A stretch of 57,781 bases of DNA. Origin: Sphingobium sp. (GTDB taxonomy: Bacteria; Pseudomonadota; Alphaproteobacteria; Sphingomonadales; Sphingomonadaceae). The stretch spans positions 1-57,781 of the forward strand of contig JAGIAA010000013.1 of the NCBI GenBank assembly GCA_017745115.1. Reading direction: 5' to 3'. The notes under the pieces are model-generated. The model searched no databases, was not told the DNA's origin, and saw nothing but the letters and a program-made list of their open reading frames with translations. Positions 49,932 through 57,781 of the stretch are shown piece after piece. A program made the translations under genes and the position numbers. Position 1 is the first letter of the stretch. The number at the start of each line of letters is the position of its first letter.

Positions 49932-51011
49932 TCAGGCGACCATATCGAGCTGGGCGAGCCGCGCAGCCTCGTCCTCGGCGACCAGGGCGGCAATGACCTC
50001 GTCCAGCCCCGATCCTTCGAGGATCTCGGGCAGCCGGTGCAGCGTCAGGTTGATGCGGTGATCGGTGACGCGGCCTTGCGGGAAGTTGTAGGTGCGAATG
50101 CGCTCGGACCGGTCGCCCGAGCCGACCATGGCCTTGCGCGCGCCGGCATGCTCGGCCTGGGTGCGTTCACGCTCGGCCTCGTAGAGGCGCGTGCGCAGGA
50201 CCTTCAGGGCCTTGGCCTTGTTCTTGTGCTGCGACTTTTCGTCCTGCTGGGTGACGACGAGGCCGGTCGGCAAGTGGGTGATGCGCACGGCACTGTCGGT
50301 CGTGTTGACATGCTGTCCGCCCGAGCCGGAGGCGCGATAGACGTCGATGCGCAGGTCCGTCGCCTCGTTGATCTGGACGTCGACCTCCTCGGCTTCGGGG
50401 AGGACGGCGACGGTGGCGGCGCTGGTGTGGATGCGCCCGCCGCTCTCGGTGACGGGCACGCGCTGGACACGGTGCACGCCGCTCTCGAACTTGAGCCTGG
50501 CGAACACGCCGGTGCCGGTGACCGAGGCGATCACTTCCTTGAAGCCGCCCTGCTCCGACGCGGAGGCGGAGATGATCTCGACCCGCCAGCCCTGCGTCTC
50601 GGCATAGCGCTGGTACATGCGGAAGAGATCGCCCGCGAACAGCGCGGCCTCATCGCCGCCGGTGCCGGCGCGGATTTCGAGCATGGCCGGGCGCTGGTCG
50701 GCGGCATCCTTGGGGAGCAGCGAGACGGCGAGGCCATGTTCGGCCTCGGGCAGTCGCGCGCGCACGGCGCCGATTTCCTCTTCCGCCATCGCCTTCATCT
50801 CGGGATCGGCAAGCATGGCCTCGAGATCGGCCAGCTCGCTGCGCAGCGCCTCGACCTCGGACGCCGCGCGCACGACCGGCTCCAGCTCGGCATAGTCCTT
50901 CGACAGGCGCACGAACTCGGCAGGATCGAGATCCGGCCGCGCCATCTGCGCCTGGACCTCCTCCTGCCGCCGCAGGATCGCGGCGATGCGATCAGGGGAG
51001 ATGGTGGTCAT
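49932..51011 (-). CDS. prfA: Peptide chain release factor 1
   Basis: A 359-residue class I release factor. PVT at 186-188 corresponds to the PxT stop-codon recognition motif of RF1 (UAA, UAG). GGQ at 231-233 ([20 protein letters not shown]) drives peptidyl-tRNA hydrolysis and is the target of PrmC. Its ATG overlaps the end of hisS by four bases. Confidence 0.98.
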   Translation of the reverse strand: MTTISPDRIAAILRRQEEVQAQMARPDLDPAEFVRLSKDYAELEPVVRAASEVEALRSELADLEAMLADPEMKAMAEEEIGAVRARLPEAEHGLAVSLLPKDAADQRPAMLEIRAGTGGDEAALFAGDLFRMYQRYAETQGWRVEIISASASEQGGFKEVIASVTGTGVFARLKFESGVHRVQRVPVTESGGRIHTSAATVAVLPEAEEVDVQINEATDLRIDVYRASGSGGQHVNTTDSAVRITHLPTGLVVTQQDEKSQHKNKAKALKVLRTRLYEAERERTQAEHAGARKAMVGSGDRSERIRTYNFPQGRVTDHRINLTLHRLPEILEGSGLDEVIAALVAEDEAARLAQLDMVA

Positions 51012-52315
51012 TGGTTCGAAAAGACTCGACCACCCAGCCCCTGCATCAGAAGGCCATAGGTCATGCTGTGCCCGACGCTGGGATCGCCAATCTCACTCAT
51101 CTCGCGCGTCGCCTGCTCACCCGTCTTGAGGTCGCGCACGATGATCTGGCCCTTTGCGAGCTCGTCATCGCCAACGATGATGACGGCTTCGGCACCAGAC
51201 GCGTCAGCACGCTGGAGGCGTTTCTTGAGATTGCCGCGATACCCCATGTCGCACGGGATGCCCTTGCGGCGCAGCGTGGTCATGAGCTTCGTGCAATATT
51301 GCTCGGCTTGCTCGCCCATCGGCGCGAGCACAAACGCAAGATAGCCGCTCGACACCTGCTCCAGCAACATCCCCAGCCGCTCGATCCCCGCCGCCCAACC
51401 GACGGCGGGCGTATGCGGGCCGCCGAGCGCCTCGATGAGGCCGTCATAGCGGCCGCCGCCGAGCACGGTGCCCTGCGCGCCGAGACGGTCGGTGACGAAC
51501 TCGAAGGCGGTGTGGCGATAATAATCGAGGCCGCGGACGAGGCGTGCGTTGCGGGTCCAGGCGACGCCGGCCGCGTCCAGACCCTTGGTGACCGCGTCGA
51601 AGAAGGCCCCCGCCTCGCTCGACATATGCGCATCGATCTCCGGCGCGGCGTCGGCGATCGGGCGGTCGCGCGGATCCTTGCTGTCGAGGATGCGCAGCGG
51701 GTTCTTGAGGAGCCGCTCCTGGCTCTCCTCCGAGAGGTCGCCGCGATTGCCCTCGAAATGCGCAACCAGCGCCTGCCGCCAGGCCTCACGCGTCTCGCTG
51801 TCGCCGAGGGTGTTGAGCGTCAGCGTCACGCCTTCATCGATGCCCAGCTCCTTCAGCAACTGGTCCGCGAAGATCAGCAACTCGGCATCCGCCAGCGGCT
51901 CCGCCGCGCCGATGATCTCGGCGTCGAGCTGGTGGAACTGGCGATAGCGGCCCTTTTGCGGGCGCTCGTAGCGAAACAAAGGCCCGTGCGTGGCGACCTT
52001 GAGCGGCGCATATTGCTGCCAGCCCTCGGTGATGTAGGCGCGGGCAATGCCGGCGGTGAACTCCGGGCGCAGGGTGACGCTGTCGCCGCCGCGATCCTCG
52101 AAGGTGTACATCTCCTTGGAGACGACGTCGGTGGTCTCGCCGAGCGAGCGCGAGAAGACCGACGTGGCCTCGAACACCGGCACTTCGATCCGCTTGAAGC
52201 CATAGAGCCTGCGCACGCGCTCGAAGGTCTCGACGACATGCGCGAAGCGGTCCGCGCTGTCGCCCAACATGTCCTGCGTGCCGCGAATGGGCCGGGGTGT
52301 CTCGATTTTCGCCAT
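51008..52315 (-). CDS. hisS: Histidyl-tRNA synthetase
   Basis: A 435-residue class II synthetase: motif 1-like [18 protein letters not shown], motif 2 [15 protein letters not shown] and [20 protein letters not shown], histidine motif [16 protein letters not shown] and motif 3 [20 protein letters not shown]. The C-terminal anticodon-binding domain has [20 protein letters not shown]. The ATG at 52315 fits the conserved start (PIRGTQDML). First gene of the block. Confidence 0.98.
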   Translation of the reverse strand: MAKIETPRPIRGTQDMLGDSADRFAHVVETFERVRRLYGFKRIEVPVFEATSVFSRSLGETTDVVSKEMYTFEDRGGDSVTLRPEFTAGIARAYITEGWQQYAPLKVATHGPLFRYERPQKGRYRQFHQLDAEIIGAAEPLADAELLIFADQLLKELGIDEGVTLTLNTLGDSETREAWRQALVAHFEGNRGDLSEESQERLLKNPLRILDSKDPRDRPIADAAPEIDAHMSSEAGAFFDAVTKGLDAAGVAWTRNARLVRGLDYYRHTAFEFVTDRLGAQGTVLGGGRYDGLIEALGGPHTPAVGWAAGIERLGMLLEQVSSGYLAFVLAPMGEQAEQYCTKLMTTLRRKGIPCDMGYRGNLKKRLQRADASGAEAVIIVGDDELAKGQIIVRDLKTGEQATREMSEIGDPSVGHSMTYGLLMQGLGGRVFSNQ

Positions 52316-52416
52316 GGGGAGCGCGTCTAGCGGGAATCGCGGCCCAAGGGAACAGCGTTGCGGCATAGGAATGTTCCTGATATGTTCCTATCCGATTCCG
52401 TAGCGGAGAACGAACG

Positions 52417-52836
52417 ATGAGCGAGACGTTACAGGGCGGCTGCCAATGCGGCGCGATCCGCTATGAAGTGCGCGGTGAGCCGGCACACGCGCTCCTCTGT
52501 CATTGCCGCGACTGCCGCCGCTCGGCCGGTGCGCCGGTCGTGGCCTGGTCGGCCTTCTCCCAAGCCCATTTCCGGCTGACAAAGGGCCAGCCGCACAATT
52601 TCATTTCCTCGGGCGCCGCGATGCGCAGCTTCTGCCCGGCCTGCGGAACGGGGCTCTTCTATCGCAATCCCGAGCTGCTGCCCGGCCTCATCGACGTGCA
52701 GATGGCGACGCTCGACGAGCCCGACGCATTGATGCCGGTTGCGCAAGTGCAGACGGCCGAGCGCATCGGCTGGATGGCGGATATGCACGCGATCCCGGCC
52801 TATGAACGCTGGCGGCACGATGAGGCGGCAAACTGA
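52417..52836 (+). CDS. GFA-family zinc protein 2
   Basis: A 139-residue protein with C9-x-C11, C28-x-C30-x2-C33 and C73-x2-C76 (RSFCPACGTGL), the GFA/CENP-V zinc pattern. It shares the Cys frame, but little else, with the protein at 23749. Activity is unknown. Upstream, 100 bases separate it from hisS on the other strand. Confidence 0.88.
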   Translation: MSETLQGGCQCGAIRYEVRGEPAHALLCHCRDCRRSAGAPVVAWSAFSQAHFRLTKGQPHNFISSGAAMRSFCPACGTGLFYRNPELLPGLIDVQMATLDEPDALMPVAQVQTAERIGWMADMHAIPAYERWRHDEAAN

Positions 52837-52988
52837 TCCTCGCCCCTTCAGGGGGAGAGGATAGGGAAGCCTGCCGACGACAGTCGGCTAGCGGACCTAG
52901 GAGAGGGGTTTGCGCATTCCCCCTCTCCAACTGCGCCTAATCGCTGCGCGACAAGGCTTCTTATCCTCGCCCCTTCAGGGGCGAGGAG
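52837..52988. repeat. Intergenic repeat, family C copy 2
   Basis: Contains CTCGCCCC-TTCA-GGGGCGAG at the right end, a related TCCTCGCCCCTTCAGGGGGA at the left, and CCCCCTCTCCAACTGCGCCT in the middle, also found at 24160-24292. It starts at the GFA stop codon. Confidence 0.75.
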
Positions 52989-52995
52989 AAAGAGG

Positions 52996-54108
52996 CTACT
53001 CCGCGGCCTCCAGGAAGCGGTCGTCGATCGAGGCGGCGTCGGCTTCCCAGCTCTTGATCTCGGGCAGGCATTTCTCCGCGAACATGGCGATGTTCTTCAT
53101 CGCCTCGGCCTGCGGCATGCCGCCATAATAGACGTGCGGGAAGAAGCCCTGCGGCTTGTAGATTTCCTTCAATTCCCACATGCGGTCGAGGATTTGCTGC
53201 GGGGTGCCGGTCACGGCATTCTTGCCGAATTCGGCGACGTAGGGCTCGATCGCTTCCTCGGCCATCGCCATCTTGTCGTAGCTTTCATAGCCCTTGATGC
53301 CGAGGAACAGCCCCGGCTTGTCGAGGCTGTAGTTGCGGATCGCGGCACGCATCGTGTTGGCGAGATATTTCTCGCCTTGGAGCTGCGCATATTCGGCGCT
53401 CTCGTCGAGATAGTAGTTGCCGCCGAGCATGGGCGGCGGCGGCAGCGTGCCGTCGTTGCGGACCTCCTGCCAGACGCCCGTGTACATGTCGGGCGGGACC
53501 TCCTTGCCGCGCTGGGGCAGCATCAGGATCATATTGCCGAAGCCCAGCCTGGCGGCGGTCTTCATCGAGCTGCCGGAGAGCGAGCCGCAGAATTTGCGCC
53601 CCTCGAAACTCTTGAGCGGACGCGGGCGCAATTCGCGCCGCGGCTGCTTGATGAGATTGCCCTCGCCCTCGATGACGCCGGTCTCCAGCGCCGGGATCAC
53701 CAGCTCCAGGATCTCGGTATAGAGCTCGCGCGCATTGTTCTGGTCGATGCGCAGGCCCTGATATTCATGTGGCGCGAGGCCATTGCCGAAACCGAGGATC
53801 GCCCGGCCGCGCGACAGGATGTCGAGGTTGATGATGCTTTCGGCGAGGCGCACCGGATCGTGCCACGGCACGATGATGACCTGCGTGCCGAGCTTGATGC
53901 GCTTGGTCCGCCCGGCAATGTAGGTGAGCAGCTGCAACGGGTCGTTGGACATGGAATAGTCGGAGAAGTGATGCTCGGTGATCCACACCGAGTCGAAACC
54001 CAGCTCCTCGGCCAGCACCAGATTCTCGATCTCTTCCTGGACGAACTTCACGTCCGGATAATCGTTGCCGCGCTGGTGCGCCATTCCGGTTGCGAGACCT
54101 ACATGCAT
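52996..54108 (-). CDS. LLM-class flavin-dependent oxidoreductase
   Basis: A 370-residue luciferase-like monooxygenase: AEELGFDSVWITEHHFSDYS, DPLQLLTYIAGRTKRIKLGT, VVPWHDPVRLAE-type region as IIVPWHDPVRLAESIINLDI, and SRGRAILGFGNG. It would use FMNH2 (supplied by a reductase) and oxygen, or F420-like cofactor in some members. The substrate is unknown. Confidence 0.93.
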   Translation of the reverse strand: MHVGLATGMAHQRGNDYPDVKFVQEEIENLVLAEELGFDSVWITEHHFSDYSMSNDPLQLLTYIAGRTKRIKLGTQVIIVPWHDPVRLAESIINLDILSRGRAILGFGNGLAPHEYQGLRIDQNNARELYTEILELVIPALETGVIEGEGNLIKQPRRELRPRPLKSFEGRKFCGSLSGSSMKTAARLGFGNMILMLPQRGKEVPPDMYTGVWQEVRNDGTLPPPPMLGGNYYLDESAEYAQLQGEKYLANTMRAAIRNYSLDKPGLFLGIKGYESYDKMAMAEEAIEPYVAEFGKNAVTGTPQQILDRMWELKEIYKPQGFFPHVYYGGMPQAEAMKNIAMFAEKCLPEIKSWEADAASIDDRFLEAAE

Positions 54109-54277
54109 CGCTCTCTCCTTTGGCAGGTCCTGCCGCAGTCCCGATTATGTTTCGGCGGCGGATCGTTTGTCTGCGAACGAGTTTAGCGCCTTCGCGCCGT
54201 CGATGCGAGGGTGTGTGCGGTGAATGCGTGGCGCAGGGCGAAATCGGGCCGGCTCGATCGTTCCGAATATCAAGTCA

Positions 54278-54366
54278 CGTCACCCCGGGCCTGACCCGGG
54301 GTCCCGCTTCTCGATGGCTCTGCTTTACAAAGGATAGCGGGACCCGGGATCAAGTCCGGGGTGACG
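54278..54366. repeat. Palindromic intergenic repeat, family D copy 2
   Basis: CGTCACCCCGGGCCTGACCC at the left and ATCAAGTCCGGGGTGACG at the right, with GGGTCCCGCT/AGCGGGACCC inside, about 89 bp. The 322-base gap 54109-54430 holds only this repeat. Confidence 0.8.
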
Positions 54367-54430
54367 GAATGGGATAGCCGCACCGGCCTCTCCCCTTGCC
54401 CCAAGCCCAAAGAGCGCCGATAGCGCCCTC

Positions 54431-55321
54431 ATGATCGTCCGCGACCGCCCTCGCCTTCCCGACTTGCTGTTCGCGCTGCGCGGCTCGATCGTGCCGCTGA
54501 TCGCGCCGGGCGTGCTGACGCTCATGGCCGTCGCCGCCGCGATGGTCTGGGCGCACCGGCATTTCGACTTCATCCCGGTGATTGACGGCATCGGCTTCAC
54601 CGTCTTCGGCGTCGCGCTCTCGCTGTTCCTCGGCTTCCGCAACAACGCCGCCTACGACCGCTGGTGGGAAGCGCGGCGGCTGTGGGGCGGGCTGCTCGCC
54701 GACATGCGCAGCCTGGCGCGCGAGGTCGACATCTTCGTGCCTGACGCGGCGCTCCGCGAGACGCTGCTGAACGGCGCGGTCGCGTTCCTGCATCTTCACC
54801 GCACGAATCTGCGCAGCTTGGAGCCCGACGCGACAACCCGCGCGCTGGGGGGCGAGCTCTGCAATGCCCCGCACGCCCCGACCGCGGCGCTCGATGTGCT
54901 CTCGACCGCCATCGCGCAGGCGCATCGCGCGGGCATCATCGACGGCTTCGGCGCGATGACCCTCAGCCAGCGCATCGCCAGCATGAGCCTGCAGCAGACC
55001 GGCTGCGAGCGCATCGCGCAGACGCCTTTGCCCTATGTCTATTCGCTGCTCATCTACCGCACGACCTATCTCTACTGCCTGCTGCTGCCGCTCGCGCTGG
55101 CCGGCCCGGTCGGCTGGATGACGCCGGTGTTCATGGGCATCGTCGCCTATGTCTTCCTGGGCCTGGCCGAAGTGAGCGAGGAGCTGAGCCATCCCTTCGG
55201 CCTTACCCAGAACGCCCTGCCGCTCGACGCCATCTGCCGCGCCGCCGAGATCAGCATCGCGCCGCATCTGGGCAAGGTGCCGCCCGAGCCGCTGGCGGCG
55301 GTGGATTATTTCCTGAGCTAA
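54431..55321 (+). CDS. Bestrophin-family (YneE-like) ion channel
   Basis: A 296-residue membrane protein. Two N-terminal membrane helices, then LSLFLGFRNNAAYDRWWEAR, the bestrophin signature, a helical cytosolic part, and two more membrane helices (YLYCLLLPLALAGPVGWM; VFMGIVAYVFLGLAEVSEEL) ending in HPFGLTQNALPLDAIC. Bacterial bestrophins form pentameric ion channels. It begins next to a repeat and has no operon partner. Confidence 0.92.
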   Translation: MIVRDRPRLPDLLFALRGSIVPLIAPGVLTLMAVAAAMVWAHRHFDFIPVIDGIGFTVFGVALSLFLGFRNNAAYDRWWEARRLWGGLLADMRSLAREVDIFVPDAALRETLLNGAVAFLHLHRTNLRSLEPDATTRALGGELCNAPHAPTAALDVLSTAIAQAHRAGIIDGFGAMTLSQRIASMSLQQTGCERIAQTPLPYVYSLLIYRTTYLYCLLLPLALAGPVGWMTPVFMGIVAYVFLGLAEVSEELSHPFGLTQNALPLDAICRAAEISIAPHLGKVPPEPLAAVDYFLS

Positions 55322-55362
55322 GCGGGTAGAAACGCGGCTCATACAAAAGACGAGCCAATATT

Positions 55363-55545
55363 ATGGAACGCCCTAGCTTGATCGAAATTGAAGCTGCTGC
55401 CCGGGAATTGGACAGTTGGGGGCGGCTGCACGGTTGGTGGCCAGACAGCGTTCCAATCTATGAGGAACTCGATCCCATAGGCAAAGATGAGTTCGAAGCC
55501 ATCGTGGAGCGCGTGTTGATGGCAGCTGCCTCAGTCCGGTCTTAA
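55363..55545 (+). CDS. Small acidic protein, unknown function
   Basis: A 60-residue protein: MERPSLIEIEAAARELDSWG, then RLHGWWPDSVPIYEELDPIG and a helical end. Only a weak ribosome-binding site is visible before the ATG. Composition and codon regularity favour a gene; base composition is lower in GC than the neighbours. I know no family. Confidence 0.55.
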   Translation: MERPSLIEIEAAARELDSWGRLHGWWPDSVPIYEELDPIGKDEFEAIVERVLMAAASVRS

Positions 55546-55638
55546 AATTTAGACTGACCCACGACAGAGCGACCGGCCCCGCTGGACGCCGGCGCCCCAG
55601 CGCGGCATGGTGGGCAATTCCCCCTTCCGGAGGCCTGC

Positions 55639-57615
55639 ATGCCCCGCAATGCCCTGATTGCTTTCATTTCCTCGTCCGTTCTCGCCACTGCCGCCCTCGC
55701 CCAGCAGCCGGCCACCCGCTCCGCGCCACAGGCCCAGCCGATCGTCGATACGGTGCCGCAGGCGCGCGACATCCCCTGGGTCAGCGGCACGATCAAGCTG
55801 GAGGTCGACGCGACCGATACGGTTCGCCGTATCATCAACGTGACGGAGACCATTCCCGTGGCCGGGCCGGGTCCGCTCACGCTGCTGTTTCCGGAGTGGC
55901 TACCCGGCAAGCATGACGCGCGCGGCACGATCCAGAACATCGCCGGCATCACGGTCACTGCCAACGGCCAGCGCGTCGCCTGGCAGCGCGACCCGCTGAA
56001 CGTCTTTGCCCTGCACATCGCCGTGCCGTCGGGTGCGGGCAGCGTCGTCGTGCGCTTCCAGCATCTCGCGCCGACCGCGAGCGACCAAGGACGCATCACG
56101 GTCACGGACGTCATGTCCAACCTGCAATGGGACGCGCTTTCGCTCTACCCGGCCGGCTATTATGTCCGCCGCATCCCGATCCAGACCATCGTGACGCTGC
56201 CGGCGGGCTGGACCGCCGCGACGGCGCTGCGCGGCACGGTCAGCAACACGGCCCAGTCGAGCGTCGTCACTTATGACGAGACCGACTATGAGACCCTGGT
56301 CGACTCCCCGCTGTTCGCCGGCCGCTATGCGCGCGCGGTCGACCTGGGCCATGACGTGACGCTCAACATCTTCGCCGACGAGCCGAGCGAATTGATCGCC
56401 ACGCCCGAGCAGACCGCCGCGCACAAGAAGCTCGTCGACGAAGCCATGGCGCTCTACGGCGCGCGCCACTTCGACCATTACGACTTCCTGTTCGCGATCT
56501 CGAACAAGCTCGGCGGCATCGGCCTCGAGCATCACCGCTCCAGCGAGAACAAGGTCGAGCCAGGCTATTTCAGCAACTGGAAGGATGACCCCGCGGCCCG
56601 GAACATCCTGCCGCACGAGTTCAACCACAGCTGGGACGGCAAGTTCCGCCGCCCCGAGTTCCTGTGGACGCCCGATTATGCGACGCCGATGCAGAACGAC
56701 CTGCTCTGGGTCTATGAGGGCCAGAACCAATTCTGGGGCTATGTGCTGGGCTCGCGCTCCGGCATCTACACCAAGGCGCAGACGCTCGACGCCCTCGCCT
56801 CGATCGCGGCGCGGCTCGACACCGCCAACGGCCGCTCATGGCGTCCGCTCCACGACACGACCTTCGACCCCATCGTCTCCAAGCGGCGCCCGCGCCCGTG
56901 GAGCGGCTGGCAGCGCAACGAGGATTACTACAACGAAGGCATGATGATCTGGCTCGAGGCCGACGCGATCATCCGCCGCGAGACCCATGGCGCCAAGGGC
57001 ATGGACGATTTCGCCCGCGCCTTCTTCGGCATCAAGGACGGCGACTGGGGCGAGGTCACCTACAACCGCCAGGAAATCATCGACACGCTGAACGGCATCG
57101 CCCCCTATGACTGGGCCGGCTTCCTCAAGGCCCGCGTCGACGAGCCCACTGCCGAAGTCACCAAGGGCGGCTTCACGCTGGGCGGCTACAAGCTCGTCTT
57201 CGGCGAAACCCCCAACATGACCGACAAGTCCCGCGAGAACAGCGGCAAGATGATCGACCAGAGCTACGGTGTCGGCTTGGTCGTGACGACCACTGGCGAC
57301 GTCCAGTCCGTCGTCTGGGACAGCCCCGCGTTCGACGCAGGCCTGACGGTCGGCACCAAGGTGATCGCGGTGAACAATGAGGAGTTTTCAGGCAAGCTCT
57401 TCAAGGCCGGCCTCCAGGATGCGACCGACAAGAAGCATCCGCTTTCATTGATTATCAAACAAGGGACGCGATATCGCACAATCACGCTCGATTATTCGGG
57501 CGGCATCCGCTATCCGCGCCTCGAAAAGGTGGGAGAGGGTGAAACGAGTCTCGACCGGCTGCTCGCGCCCAGAACGGGCGAGGTGACGGCCGGCCAACCC
57601 AATCGCACAGGCTGA
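55639..57615 (+). CDS. M61-family metallopeptidase with PDZ domain
   Basis: A 658-residue exported protein: signal ending AALAQQ, beta-sandwich lead (TETIPVAGPGPLTLLFPEWL), gluzincin catalytic domain with HEFNH at 326-330 and Glu360 in LLWVYEGQNQ, then a PDZ domain near 555-625 (SYGVGLVVTTTGDVQSVVWD). M61 glycyl aminopeptidases release N-terminal Gly or Ala. It lies just upstream of ppa, with four bases between. Confidence 0.94.
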   Translation: MPRNALIAFISSSVLATAALAQQPATRSAPQAQPIVDTVPQARDIPWVSGTIKLEVDATDTVRRIINVTETIPVAGPGPLTLLFPEWLPGKHDARGTIQNIAGITVTANGQRVAWQRDPLNVFALHIAVPSGAGSVVVRFQHLAPTASDQGRITVTDVMSNLQWDALSLYPAGYYVRRIPIQTIVTLPAGWTAATALRGTVSNTAQSSVVTYDETDYETLVDSPLFAGRYARAVDLGHDVTLNIFADEPSELIATPEQTAAHKKLVDEAMALYGARHFDHYDFLFAISNKLGGIGLEHHRSSENKVEPGYFSNWKDDPAARNILPHEFNHSWDGKFRRPEFLWTPDYATPMQNDLLWVYEGQNQFWGYVLGSRSGIYTKAQTLDALASIAARLDTANGRSWRPLHDTTFDPIVSKRRPRPWSGWQRNEDYYNEGMMIWLEADAIIRRETHGAKGMDDFARAFFGIKDGDWGEVTYNRQEIIDTLNGIAPYDWAGFLKARVDEPTAEVTKGGFTLGGYKLVFGETPNMTDKSRENSGKMIDQSYGVGLVVTTTGDVQSVVWDSPAFDAGLTVGTKVIAVNNEEFSGKLFKAGLQDATDKKHPLSLIIKQGTRYRTITLDYSGGIRYPRLEKVGEGETSLDRLLAPRTGEVTAGQPNRTG

Positions 57616-57618
57616 TTC

Positions 57619-57781
57619 ATGAACATCGAACTCATTCCCGTCGGCGACAATCCGCCCGAGAGCCTCAACGTCATCATCGAAGTGCCCACCGGCGGCGAAC
57701 CCGTGAAATACGAGTTCGACAAGGAGAGCGGCGCGCTCTTCGTGGACCGCATCCTGCACACGCCAATGCGCTACCCGGCCA
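57619..57781 (+). CDS. ppa: Inorganic pyrophosphatase, N-terminal part
   Basis: The first 54 codons of a gene leaving the window on the right: [20 protein letters not shown], then [20 protein letters not shown] and [14 protein letters not shown], matching the N-terminus of family I soluble pyrophosphatase, including the catalytic K and E of KYEFDKESG. It hydrolyses pyrophosphate from biosynthetic reactions. Confidence 0.95.
   Translation, partial: MNIELIPVGDNPPESLNVIIEVPTGGEPVKYEFDKESGALFVDRILHTPMRYPA

Noticed and set aside
51011..52330. 439-residue rightward frame opposite hisS
   Set aside because: Antisense mirror of histidyl-tRNA synthetase codons; no domain features.

Overview
The window looks like a chromosomal segment of a sphingomonad (Alphaproteobacteria, Sphingomonadales). 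This rests on gene content rather than on any single marker: divK next to rpmG, MipZ in place of MinCD, the hisS-prfA-prmC-DUF4167 block, a PgmG-type phosphohexomutase, DUF3572, DUF6766, DUF6894 and DUF3606 proteins, a large TonB-dependent receptor, many GTG and TTG starts, and sphingomonad-like palindromic intergenic repeats. Most of the sequence is clearly GC-rich. I see no rRNA, tRNA, CRISPR array, insertion sequence or phage genes.

Layout. 0-4.7 kb: L33, DivK, DUF3572-HAD, an SDR/SnoaL-like pair and small genes. 4.66-6.3 kb: a less GC-rich ImmA/IrrE-DUF4411 module of toxin-antitoxin type with a palindrome at its start. 6.4-7.8 kb: aldehyde dehydrogenase. 8-18 kb: a regulatory and stress region with an HWE histidine kinase, three Crp/Fnr regulators (two of them divergent paralogues), KTSC and TolA-like proteins, a hemerythrin fused in frame to a disordered repeat protein, a 740-residue protein of unknown function, DUF6766 and a CinA-like amidase. 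Candidate general-stress sigma-factor promoters (GGAAC-N16/17-CGTT) lie here. 18.2-21.3 kb: heme oxygenase and a bacteriophytochrome hybrid kinase (bphO-bphP). 21-30 kb: PQQ dehydrogenase, RidA, GFA, GNAT, two divergent glutathione transferases and a cytochrome-lipoprotein/HupE/membrane-anchor operon. 30-36.8 kb: panC, mipZ, a DnaJ-domain protein, pgmG and a ligase-associated helicase. 36.9-41 kb: a lower-GC lipoprotein, a retropepsin-like protease, trhO, and the phosphoesterase usually found beside the helicase. 41-47 kb: TonB receptor, a regulator remnant, DUF3606, and a glycoside-hydrolase-like exoprotein with DUF4337. 47.8-52.3 kb: the translation-factor operon. 52-57.8 kb: GFA, LLM oxidoreductase, bestrophin, M61 peptidase and the start of ppa.

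Working together. Translational coupling by 4-base overlaps ties SDR to SnoaL-like, ImmA to DUF4411, bphO to bphP, GST to a previously hidden 57-residue membrane protein, the cytochrome/HupE/anchor trio, and hisS to prfA. Heme oxygenase supplies biliverdin for the phytochrome. The 8-18 kb region looks like a light/redox/stress adaptation block.

The observations I would follow first are: (1) two small paralogous genes 23 kb apart that share a long upstream region as well as coding sequence; (2) the hemerythrin fusion with an intact internal ribosome-binding site; (3) the paralogous divergent Crp pair with a perfect FNR/FixK-type box near the kinase; (4) the ImmA-DUF4411 operator; (5) repeats that appear inserted into other repeats. 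No wholly new system can be proven from sequence alone.
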